This document shows positions 40,134 to 48,384 of a stretch of DNA of 64,000 bases, in pieces. Below the pieces are notes generated by a model. That model was given only the letters and a program-made list of their open reading frames with translations. It searched no databases and was not told the DNA's origin. This DNA is from Agathobaculum hominis (GTDB lineage Bacteria; Bacillota; Clostridia; Oscillospirales; Butyricicoccaceae), in assembly GCF_014288055.1 (NCBI RefSeq), contig NZ_JACOPK010000005.1:124001-188000 (forward strand), read 5' to 3'. Position numbers and translations under genes: made by a program. How positions within the stretch are numbered: position 1 is the first letter of the stretch; each line of letters starts with the position of its first letter.

Positions 40134-41150
40134 ATGACAGTTTTGTTAGCAGGCGGCGCAGGCTATATCGGTTCGCACACCGCCGTGCAGCTTTTGATGA
40201 GCGGACATGACGTAGTAATTGCAGACGATTACAGCAACAGCTGTCCGGAGGTTATCAATCGTATCGAAGAAATCACCGGCAAACAGGTTCGCGCCTACGA
40301 GACTGACGTGAAGGACAAAGTCAAAGTACAGCAGATTTTCGCAGAAAACAAGATCGACTGCGTAATTCACTTTGCTGGACTGAAGGCAGTCGGCGAGTCA
40401 GTACAGCAGCCGCTGAAGTATTACCGAAACAATATCGACACCACACTGACGCTGCTCGAGTGCATGCAGGAGGCAGGTGTCAAGCAGTTTGTTTTCTCAT
40501 CCTCCGCGACGGTTTACGGCGAGGAGAATGCGATTCCGTACATCGAAACGATGAAGCGCGGCAGCTGCTCCAACCCATATGGCTGGACCAAGGTCATGAT
40601 GGAAGAAATTCTTGAGGGCGCGGCAAAGGCTGACCCGGAACTGACTGTCGTTCTTCTACGCTATTTCAATCCAATCGGCGCACATGAGTCCGGCCGTATC
40701 GGCGAGGATCCGCAGGGTATTCCGAACAATCTGATGCCGTATATCGCGCAGGTTGCCGTCGGCCGACGCGATCACCTCACGATTTTCGGCAACGATTACC
40801 CAACGCCGGACGGCACCTGCCGCCGCGATTACATCCATGTGATGGACCTTGCGGACGGCCATGTAAAGGCGGTTGAATACGCCGCACAGCATAAGGGCGT
40901 TGAGGTGTTCAATCTTGGTACCGGCACGCCGTACAGCGTACTTGAAATTGTGCACGCATTTGAGAACGCGACCGGCGTTGCAATCAAGCACGAGTTCGGC
41001 GCACGCCGTGCAGGCGACCTGCCGGAGTTCTGGGCGAACGCAGATAAGGCCGCAAAGGCGCTCGGCTGGAAGGCAGAGCGTGACTTGACGGCTATGTGCA
41101 GAGATACGTGGAGATGGCAGAGTGGGAACCCGGAAGGATATCGCAAGTAA
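40134..41150 (+). CDS. galE: UDP-glucose 4-epimerase
   Basis: A 338-residue short-chain dehydrogenase-type epimerase. NAD site GGAGYIGSHT, catalytic SSSATVYG and YGWTK (Tyr-x-x-x-Lys), and the RYFNPIGAH and FNLGTGTPYSVLE regions are all as in GalE. It interconverts UDP-glucose and UDP-galactose. The next gene converts UDP-galactopyranose to the furanose form, so the pair supplies galactofuranose. The ribosome site is GGAGG. Confidence 0.94.
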   Translation: MTVLLAGGAGYIGSHTAVQLLMSGHDVVIADDYSNSCPEVINRIEEITGKQVRAYETDVKDKVKVQQIFAENKIDCVIHFAGLKAVGESVQQPLKYYRNNIDTTLTLLECMQEAGVKQFVFSSSATVYGEENAIPYIETMKRGSCSNPYGWTKVMMEEILEGAAKADPELTVVLLRYFNPIGAHESGRIGEDPQGIPNNLMPYIAQVAVGRRDHLTIFGNDYPTPDGTCRRDYIHVMDLADGHVKAVEYAAQHKGVEVFNLGTGTPYSVLEIVHAFENATGVAIKHEFGARRAGDLPEFWANADKAAKALGWKAERDLTAMCRDTWRWQSGNPEGYRK

Positions 41151-41168
41151 AGGAAAGAAGGAAAGCAA

Positions 41169-42275
41169 ATGAAAAAATATGATTATCTCATCGTCGGCGC
41201 CGGCCTTTATGGCGCTGTTTTTGCGCATGAAGCGATGAAACACGGCAAGTCCTGCTTGGTTATCGATAAACGCCCAAACATTGCAGGCAATGTTTACACG
41301 GAAGAAATGGAAGGCATCAATGTTCACGTTTACGGTGCCCATATTTTCCACACCAACAATCGTGAGGTCTGGGATTACGTCAATCAGTTTGCTGAATTCA
41401 ACCGCTTTACAAACAGTCCGGTTGCAAACTATCACGGCGAGCTGTACAGCCTTCCCTTTAACATGTATACATTCAATAAGATGTGGGGTGTTGTAACGCC
41501 GGAGGAGGCTGCCGCCAAGATTGAAGAACAGCGCAAGGCCGCAGGCATTACGGAGCCGAAGAATCTGGAAGAGCAGGCCATCAGTCTGGTCGGCACGGAT
41601 ATTTATGAAAAGCTGATCAAGGGCTACACTGAGAAGCAGTGGGGCCGTCCGTGCACAGAGCTGCCGAGCTTTATCATCAAGCGTCTTCCGGTTCGCTTGA
41701 CGTTTGATAACAATTACTTCAATGCGCTGTATCAGGGCATTCCGATGGGCGGATATACCAAAATGGTTGCCAATATGCTGGACGGCGCGGAAGTCCGTCT
41801 GAACGTTGACTACTTACAGCACAAGGATGAGCTGGATGCACTGGCCTCCAAGGTGCTGTATACTGGACCGATTGACGCTTATTTTGATTACAAGCTTGGC
41901 AATCTGGAATATCGCAGTGTGCGCTTTGAAACCGAAGTGTTGGATAAGCCTAACTTTCAGGGCAATGCCGCAGTAAATTATACCGATCGAGAGACACCGT
42001 GGACACGCATTATCGAGCACAAGTGGTTTGAGTTCGGCGCACAGCCGAAAACTGTTATCAGCCGCGAGTACTCGAGCGAATGGAAGCCCGGTGACGAGCC
42101 GTACTATCCGGTCAACGACGAGAAAAACGGTAAGCTGTACGCTGCGTACAAGGAGCTGGCAGATGATGAACAGAATGTCATCTTCGGCGGCCGTCTGGGC
42201 GAGTATAAGTATTACGATATGGACGCTGTCATTGCGGCAGCGCTGGAAAGTGCAAAAACGAACTTGGCAAAATAA
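41169..42275 (+). CDS. glf: UDP-galactopyranose mutase
   Basis: A 368-residue flavoenzyme. FAD-binding DYLIVGAGLYGAVFAHEA, AGNVYTEEMEGINVHVYGAHIFHT, conserved NRFTNSPVANYHGELYSLP, and the C-terminal GRLGEYKYYDMDAVIAAAL are typical of Glf. It isomerises UDP-galactopyranose to UDP-galactofuranose using reduced FAD. Placed right after galE, it is the strongest evidence that the locus makes a galactofuranose-containing polymer. Confidence 0.95.
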   Translation: MKKYDYLIVGAGLYGAVFAHEAMKHGKSCLVIDKRPNIAGNVYTEEMEGINVHVYGAHIFHTNNREVWDYVNQFAEFNRFTNSPVANYHGELYSLPFNMYTFNKMWGVVTPEEAAAKIEEQRKAAGITEPKNLEEQAISLVGTDIYEKLIKGYTEKQWGRPCTELPSFIIKRLPVRLTFDNNYFNALYQGIPMGGYTKMVANMLDGAEVRLNVDYLQHKDELDALASKVLYTGPIDAYFDYKLGNLEYRSVRFETEVLDKPNFQGNAAVNYTDRETPWTRIIEHKWFEFGAQPKTVISREYSSEWKPGDEPYYPVNDEKNGKLYAAYKELADDEQNVIFGGRLGEYKYYDMDAVIAAALESAKTNLAK

Positions 42276-42293
42276 CATGGAGGAACCAAAATT

Positions 42294-43304
42294 ATGGAAA
42301 AAATATTGTCCATCTCTGTTGCGGCATATAATGTTGCATCTACATTAAAAGAGACTATAGATCCTTTTATTGAATCTGGCGTATTAGACCAGCTAGATAT
42401 TATGATTGTGGACGATGGATCAAAAGATGACACCGCAAAAATTGCTCAAGAATATGCAGATAACTACCCGAGCTCTATTCGTTTGATTAGCAAAGAGAAT
42501 GGAGGATGGGGCTCCACTGTTAATACTGGAATTCGTCTTGCGCAGGGTAAATATTTCAGACAAGTAGATGGTGATGATCACTATAATGCTGAAAATATGC
42601 CTGCGTACATTGATGCGTTGCGGAACAGTGATGCAGATATGGTTATTACCCCTTATATTACATACGATGATAGCACCGGCGAAGTGTTTTCTCACGAAAA
42701 TTGCAATCCAAACTGCGAAAATGGAAAAGTATATCAACTTGCAGATGTAGAGGCTTTTGCGCCGTTTATGCATAGCTTGGCAATGAAGACTTCGTGTATT
42801 CGAGACACGGTATCGATTACTGAACATTGTTTTTATACAGATACTGAATTCGTTTTAAAATCTTGTAATCAAGCGCATACGGTGATGTTTGTTGATTTGG
42901 AAATATATTGTTATCGCAGAGCGTCAGTGGGACAGAGCATGAGCTTGACAGGAATGGAAAAGCATTATGCGGAGCAGACAAAAGTGATTGATGTTATGCT
43001 GGCCTATATGGAAACTGAGGTAACTCGGTCTGAAGTCAGAAGAATATATGATAAATTACTTCTTGGAACATGCTGCTGGCAATATTTGGTGTTACTTTAT
43101 ATTAAGCCGACTTCTCAGCACAAACGTGATTTGATGGCATATGATGCCATGCTGAAAGACAGAGCACCGGGTTATTATAACCAAATTGGTATTGGAACGA
43201 TTGACAAGCTGCGAAAGACGCATTTCTTGGGTTACGCTTTTGCTGCATGGCATAAGAAGAAAAAAGATAATCGATTTACTAAAGATGGACGGCTTATTTC
43301 TTAA
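42294..43304 (+). CDS. Family 2 glycosyltransferase
   Basis: A 336-residue GT-A enzyme: LSISVAAYNVASTLKETI, MIVDDGSKDDT, KYFRQVDGDDHYN (DxD-like) and CFYTDTEFVLKS. It is similar in architecture to the gene at 38209. It is AT-rich relative to the preceding glf gene, marking a change of origin within the operon. The start follows CATGGAGG. It probably adds a sugar, perhaps galactofuranose given its position directly after glf. Confidence 0.88.
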   Translation: MEKILSISVAAYNVASTLKETIDPFIESGVLDQLDIMIVDDGSKDDTAKIAQEYADNYPSSIRLISKENGGWGSTVNTGIRLAQGKYFRQVDGDDHYNAENMPAYIDALRNSDADMVITPYITYDDSTGEVFSHENCNPNCENGKVYQLADVEAFAPFMHSLAMKTSCIRDTVSITEHCFYTDTEFVLKSCNQAHTVMFVDLEIYCYRRASVGQSMSLTGMEKHYAEQTKVIDVMLAYMETEVTRSEVRRIYDKLLLGTCCWQYLVLLYIKPTSQHKRDLMAYDAMLKDRAPGYYNQIGIGTIDKLRKTHFLGYAFAAWHKKKKDNRFTKDGRLIS

Positions 43305-43388
43305 GCACGGTTATATTTTGACTTATTGAAATCTCTTTGAAATTCAGCAAAAAAACAAACAAAGAAATATGAAATCGGAGAGCAAAAT

Positions 43389-44357
43389 ATGGGGACACCA
43401 TTAGTAAGTGTAATTGTTCCGGTGTATAAAACACCGGAACAATTTTTAAGAGCCTGTATAGAGAGTATTCAGCAACAAACAATAAAAGATTTACAAATAA
43501 TTTTAGTCGATGACGGCAGTCCGGATAAATGCGGTGATATCTGTGACCAATACGCAGAAAAAGATAAGCGGATTCAGGTAATACATCAAAAAAATGGCGG
43601 ACCGAGTAATGCTCGAAATCATGGCATTGAGTGTATTCGCGGAAAGTATCTTATCTTTATAGATGCGGATGATGAGATATATCCCAAAGCGCTGGAAACA
43701 GGTATTGCAGCCATGGAACGAACGAATGCGCAATGTGCAGTGTTCGGATGGATAAATAATGAAACAGGTAAACCTGTAGACTGTAATGTTACAGAGATCG
43801 AACGCGTCATTACTGCTTCTGAAGCGATGAAGGAAATTGCCGGCGAAAACGATTTATGCGGAGGCGGCTATCCGTGGAATAAGATTTGGAATGTAGATGC
43901 GGTTCGAAATTCGCATAATGGTGAAATTTCTTTCTTTGATTGTACGTTATTCACATACGAAGATAAATATTGGGTACTAAATATGCTTTTCGGGTTAGAG
44001 CGAGTGGTATTATTGCCGGATGTTTTTTATAATTATCGTTTTGTGGAATCCAGTCTGACAAATAGCAGTGACTCGTGGAAACGTCGGCAATTTAACGCAT
44101 ATGCTGCATATGATAAAATCTGCGATTATTTACAGCCCATTAATCAGTCTGCATATCGAGCAGGGTTGTGTAAGTATTTTAGATTTAGCTATATTGATAT
44201 GATGAATATGCGTTCTTGGCGCAATGAGGATATCGAATGGTATCGAAAAACCAAAAAAAGTGTACTTAAAGTCTGCAAGCGTATACATTTGGGAGATTTA
44301 AAAAAGTTTAAGCATTATATTGCATGGATTTTTTGTTTAATCTATTGCCGCATTTGA
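43389..44357 (+). CDS. Family 2 glycosyltransferase
   Basis: A 322-residue GT-A enzyme: VSVIVPVYKTPEQFLRACI, ILVDDGSPDKCGDICDQYA, NARNHGIECIRGKYLIFIDADDEIYP, the classic EpsH/WcaA-like arrangement with DADD. The C-terminal part is basic. It is AT-rich. The ribosome site is ATCGGAGAGC. It acts in the cytoplasm on a lipid-linked acceptor. Confidence 0.9.
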   Translation: MGTPLVSVIVPVYKTPEQFLRACIESIQQQTIKDLQIILVDDGSPDKCGDICDQYAEKDKRIQVIHQKNGGPSNARNHGIECIRGKYLIFIDADDEIYPKALETGIAAMERTNAQCAVFGWINNETGKPVDCNVTEIERVITASEAMKEIAGENDLCGGGYPWNKIWNVDAVRNSHNGEISFFDCTLFTYEDKYWVLNMLFGLERVVLLPDVFYNYRFVESSLTNSSDSWKRRQFNAYAAYDKICDYLQPINQSAYRAGLCKYFRFSYIDMMNMRSWRNEDIEWYRKTKKSVLKVCKRIHLGDLKKFKHYIAWIFCLIYCRI

Positions 44358-44401
44358 TTGTTTATTACTGTATATAGAGCTATTTTGCGAGGAATTATCT
44401 G

Positions 44402-47017
44402 ATGATATTAGAAGCACTGAGTGAAAAAGGTTTAGAATGTACAGGCTGTAGTGCCTGCATGAATAGCTGCCCTGTACATGCTATAACGAATAAGAAGGAT
44501 AACTATGGTTTTTTGTATCCAAGTATCGATCAATCAGCGTGTGTTAAGTGCAATAAATGTGTAGATGTATGTCCTGTACTGAACTTTGAAACGAAAAGAG
44601 AAGAACCGATTTCCTGTTATATGCTAAAGATGGCGGATGATATATGTGCAGTTAGCTCTTCAGGCGGAGCCTTTACTGCGTTGTCAAAAGCAATCTTTGA
44701 AGCAGATGGAGTTGTATTCGGCGCAGCGATGGAAAGTGATCTTTCGGTTCATCATAGAATAGCCCACAATGAAGCAGAACTTGCATCGCTGCGTAAATCC
44801 AAATATGTTCAAGGCGATATGGGTACTACAGTGCAAAAGGTAAGACAACATCTTGAGAATGAAGATGCAGTACTTTTTGTAGGCTGTCCTTGCCAGGTTG
44901 CGGGATTAAAGCGTTACTTGGGACATCTGTATGAAAAATTATGGACTGTGGATGTGATCTGCCATGGAGTACCGTCGGCACAAATGCTGAGAGAATCGCT
45001 TGCAGAGATGCCAGATGTTTCATCAGTAGATTTTCGAGATAAAGATTATGGCTGGGAATGTCTGGGCATGACGGTAATTAGAAATGATGGTTCACGACAT
45101 CGGCTTTCGTATAATGAAAGTCGGTACGAACAGGGATTTCATCCCAATATTACGCTTCGCGAAAGCTGCTATGACTGTAAATTCTGTGAATTTCCTCGGC
45201 AGGGCGATATATCTATCGGTGATTTTTGGAATGTTGAGAAATATTACCCAGAAGTCGATAAAAAAAACGGAGTAAGCTCCGTAGTGGTGAATACATTGCA
45301 TGGAGAAATGCTGATAGAAAAAGTTCACAAGTATGTAAAATTATTAAAAGAGATACCTTTGAAGTGTTTGGAGGGGAATCGTCTGCAGGCCAAAATTTCA
45401 AAGCCCAAAGAACGAGAAGCATTCCTGCGGTTGTATCCGCAAAAAACATTTAATGAAGCTGTTTTGTATGCACAGCAAAATATACATGATATTGGCATCG
45501 TAGGTAATTGGTCATATCCGAATTATGGAACGGCGTTAACCTATTATGCGCTGTATCACACACTATGTAATATGGGATATACCGTGACGATGCTCAGCTG
45601 GCCTGAAGATTCACCGTGGAAACCATATGAAAAAGCTAATCTCTTTAAGAAAAACCCATACCCCACTTGGGATATAGCGGAGATTCCTGAATGTCGCTTG
45701 GATTTATATCAGTACAATAATCGGTGCAAAACATTTGTTCTAGGATCAGATCAATTATTAAATAATAATTTGTATAATGCGTTTGGTCGTTTTATTCAGA
45801 TGGACTGGGTGAAGGGAAATCGCAAAAAGATAGCATATGGTGCTTCATTTGGAACTGATTATATTTGGGGAGATGACGCAGATCGTGCAGAAATGGCATA
45901 TTTTTTCCAAAAATTTGATGCATTTTCTGTAAGAGAAACAAGCGGACGGGAACTCTTAGACAAGTATTACGGTGTAAAAGCACAGGTAGTAATTGATCCA
46001 GTATTCCTATTGTCTAGGTGTGAATATGACCGATTGGTTTCTAACGGAAAGGAACGCGTACCGAAGGAACAATTTGTTTTTGCGTATATTCTTGACCAAA
46101 CGGATGAAAAACTGGATCAACTGCAAAAATGCATTGAATGGATTGGTATTCCGATGCGATCGGTCAGCGATGCAGCTCCGAATGAGCATCAGATCAGCGC
46201 ATACCATGGATTTACCGAATATAATGTGTATTTGGAAGAATGGATGGCATATATACAATGTAGTGAAGCAGTAATTACAGATTCTTTTCATGGAACATGT
46301 ATGGCGATTTTAGCCGGGAAACCGTTTTTAGCGATTAGCAATGATTCGAGAGGTATTGCTAGGTTCCGTACTTTACTGCAGCTTTTCAATCTGGAAGACA
46401 GATTGTGTGAAAATGCGAATGAGATAAGTAAAAAACGTAATTTACTGAAGCAATGTCCGGATCAGAAAGTGATTGCTCAATGTTTAAGTCGTGAAAGAAA
46501 TAGAAGTATTGAATGGCTGAAAGATGCATTAACGCATCCATTGGGTTATAAAAAATTCTCTACCTACGATATTCTGGGCGATAAATGTGAAACTGCGTTA
46601 GCACATTCTAATGAAGGCTTATCAAGGGTAAATGATTTGGAAAGACTTCAGCGAGAAGGCGTAACAACAGAAACAAAACAATGGGAACAGCTTGAAGATC
46701 ATCGATTGCGTTTGGATGGTGCGGACGATCGCCTTAACGGATTAGAGAAGTTACAGAGGGAATCGGTAACTACAGAGTCTAAACAGTGGAAACAACTCGA
46801 AGATCATCGGCTTCGTTTAGACGGTATTGTTGCAGAAAATGATTCACTTAAGATGAATATAAATCAAATGCTTAAGACTATTGAGAATCTTGAACAACAG
46901 AATGAAGATTTGAAGGAGCAGATTGGAAAAAGTGAAGAACAGATGAAGGAGTTGGAACATTGGTCAATACTGCATCGGATTCGACATTTTATAAAGGATA
47001 AGAGAAAGGGAAAATAA
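44402..47017 (+). CDS. Fusion: F420-hydrogenase beta-like iron-sulfur protein and polysaccharide pyruvyltransferase
   Basis: 871 residues in three parts. Residues 1-60 hold two 4Fe-4S clusters (Cys13, 16, 19, 23 and 47, 50, 53, 57). To about 340 follows an FrhB/FdhB-type domain (GCPCQVAGLKRYL, CHGVPS, YDCKFCEFPRQGDISIGDFW). Residues about 365-680 are a polysaccharide pyruvyltransferase domain (GNWSYPNYGTALTYYAL, VLGSDQLLN, ITDSFHGTCMAI). The last ~150 residues are coiled coil with two tandem ~39-residue repeats (LERLQREGVTTETKQW, LEKLQRESVTTESKQW). FrhB and pyruvyltransferase genes are often neighbours in polysaccharide loci; here they are one protein. It may add ketal-linked pyruvate. Confidence 0.87.
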   Translation: MILEALSEKGLECTGCSACMNSCPVHAITNKKDNYGFLYPSIDQSACVKCNKCVDVCPVLNFETKREEPISCYMLKMADDICAVSSSGGAFTALSKAIFEADGVVFGAAMESDLSVHHRIAHNEAELASLRKSKYVQGDMGTTVQKVRQHLENEDAVLFVGCPCQVAGLKRYLGHLYEKLWTVDVICHGVPSAQMLRESLAEMPDVSSVDFRDKDYGWECLGMTVIRNDGSRHRLSYNESRYEQGFHPNITLRESCYDCKFCEFPRQGDISIGDFWNVEKYYPEVDKKNGVSSVVVNTLHGEMLIEKVHKYVKLLKEIPLKCLEGNRLQAKISKPKEREAFLRLYPQKTFNEAVLYAQQNIHDIGIVGNWSYPNYGTALTYYALYHTLCNMGYTVTMLSWPEDSPWKPYEKANLFKKNPYPTWDIAEIPECRLDLYQYNNRCKTFVLGSDQLLNNNLYNAFGRFIQMDWVKGNRKKIAYGASFGTDYIWGDDADRAEMAYFFQKFDAFSVRETSGRELLDKYYGVKAQVVIDPVFLLSRCEYDRLVSNGKERVPKEQFVFAYILDQTDEKLDQLQKCIEWIGIPMRSVSDAAPNEHQISAYHGFTEYNVYLEEWMAYIQCSEAVITDSFHGTCMAILAGKPFLAISNDSRGIARFRTLLQLFNLEDRLCENANEISKKRNLLKQCPDQKVIAQCLSRERNRSIEWLKDALTHPLGYKKFSTYDILGDKCETALAHSNEGLSRVNDLERLQREGVTTETKQWEQLEDHRLRLDGADDRLNGLEKLQRESVTTESKQWKQLEDHRLRLDGIVAENDSLKMNINQMLKTIENLEQQNEDLKEQIGKSEEQMKELEHWSILHRIRHFIKDKRKGK

Positions 47018-47019
47018 AA

Positions 47020-47967
47020 TTGAAAAATATTTCAATAATCATCCCCTGCTACAACGAAGAAGCGGCGTTGCCGTATTTCCTGCAGGAGATACGGAAGGTG
47101 GCGGACAACATGTCCACCACCTTCCAATTGGACTTTGAGATCCTTTTTATAAACGACGGTTCGAGAGACAAGACTTTACAAATTCTGCGTCAAGCGGCGC
47201 AGGAGGACAAGCGTATCCGCTACATATCCTTTGCCCGTAATTTCGGCAAGGAGGCTGCAATGTATGCAGGCTTCCAGAATTGTACAGGCGACTATGCTGC
47301 GGTTATGGACGCGGATATGCAAGATCCTCCATCTTTGTTGCCGGAGATGTATCAAGCCTTGCAGAGTGGAGAATACGACAGCGTAGCAACACGCCGTGTT
47401 ACCCGCAAGGGAGAGCCGCCTATCCGCAGTTTTTTCGCGCGGTGCTTTTATAAGCTGATCAACCGCATTTCGGACGCGGATATTGTAGATGGCGCTCGAG
47501 ATTTCAGACTGATGACGCGTCAAATGGTGGATGCGATTCTGTCTATGACGGAGTATAATCGTTTCTCCAAGGGTATTTTCGGCTGGGTTGGTTTCCGTAC
47601 CAAGTGGCTGCCATATGAAAACGTCGAGCGGGTTGCCGGTGAAACAAAATGGTCGTTCTGGAAGCTGTTTCTGTATTCGCTGGAAGGTATTACAGCCTTT
47701 TCGACCGCGCCATTGGCAATCGCTTCGATCGTTGGCATTTTGCTGTGCGTAGTTGCATTGTTATTTGTATGTGTCGTTCTCGTCAAAACGCTTGCATTCG
47801 GCGATGCAGTAGGCGGTTGGCCGAGTATGATGTGCGTTATTCTGTTTCTAGGCGGTGTGCAGTTGTTCTGCATGGGTATTCTGGGACAATATCTCGCAAA
47901 AACGTATCTGGAAACAAAGAAACGCCCGATTTACATCGTGCAGGAAACGAATGAGGATCGAGTATGA
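47020..47967 (+). CDS. GtrB/DPM-type polyprenyl-phosphate glycosyltransferase
   Basis: 315 residues. The GT2 domain has IIIPCYNEEAALP, LFINDGSRDKT, FARNFGKEAAMYAG and VMDADMQDPP (DAD). Two C-terminal transmembrane segments (about 230-255 and 265-290) are as in GtrB/CsbB. Such enzymes load a sugar onto undecaprenyl phosphate for use on the outer face. It starts with TTG (47020), three bases after the previous stop, preceded by AAAGGG. The next gene overlaps by 4 bp and encodes the matching GtrA-like flippase. Confidence 0.9.
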   Translation: MKNISIIIPCYNEEAALPYFLQEIRKVADNMSTTFQLDFEILFINDGSRDKTLQILRQAAQEDKRIRYISFARNFGKEAAMYAGFQNCTGDYAAVMDADMQDPPSLLPEMYQALQSGEYDSVATRRVTRKGEPPIRSFFARCFYKLINRISDADIVDGARDFRLMTRQMVDAILSMTEYNRFSKGIFGWVGFRTKWLPYENVERVAGETKWSFWKLFLYSLEGITAFSTAPLAIASIVGILLCVVALLFVCVVLVKTLAFGDAVGGWPSMMCVILFLGGVQLFCMGILGQYLAKTYLETKKRPIYIVQETNEDRV

Positions 47968-48377
47968 AAGAGAAAATTATTCAAAATACAGTCCTTCGTT
48001 TCATCCTGGTAGGTGTTATAAATACGCTGGTAGGCACGGCAATCATGTTTGGCTTGTATAATCTAGCGCATTGCAGCTATTGGGTCTCCTCGGCATCGAA
48101 TTATATTCTGACAAGTATTTTGAGCTTTTTCCTGAACAAATTCTTTACTTTTCAGAATAAGGAAAAGAGCATTGGTCAGGTTGTGCGATTTGCGGTGAAT
48201 ATTGCAGTATGCTATCTACTGGCATATGGTATTGCAAAGCCGCTGTGCCTCTACCTGCTGAGCGGCGTAGTAACTTCAGTGCGTGATAATGTTTCGATGT
48301 TCGTAGGCATGTGCCTGTTTACGGCCTTCAATTATTGCGGTCAGCGTTTTTTTGCATTCAAGAAACGAAAGGGGTAA
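47964..48377 (+). CDS. GtrA-like membrane protein (putative polyprenyl-sugar flippase)
   Basis: 137 residues with four transmembrane helices, RFILVGVINTLVGTAIMF at the start and NKFFTFQNK between helices 2 and 3, typical of GtrA. The ATGA overlap with the GtrB-type gene indicates coupled translation. GtrA-family proteins are thought to flip undecaprenyl-phosphate-sugar so it can modify polymers outside the cell. Confidence 0.9.
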   Translation: MKEKIIQNTVLRFILVGVINTLVGTAIMFGLYNLAHCSYWVSSASNYILTSILSFFLNKFFTFQNKEKSIGQVVRFAVNIAVCYLLAYGIAKPLCLYLLSGVVTSVRDNVSMFVGMCLFTAFNYCGQRFFAFKKRKG

Positions 48378-48384
48378 ATTCTTG

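Noticed and set aside
46620..46830. Sequencing duplication in the C-terminal tail of the fusion protein
   Set aside because: The two ~39-codon repeats differ at many positions in DNA and protein, so they are genuine diverged tandem repeats rather than an assembly error.
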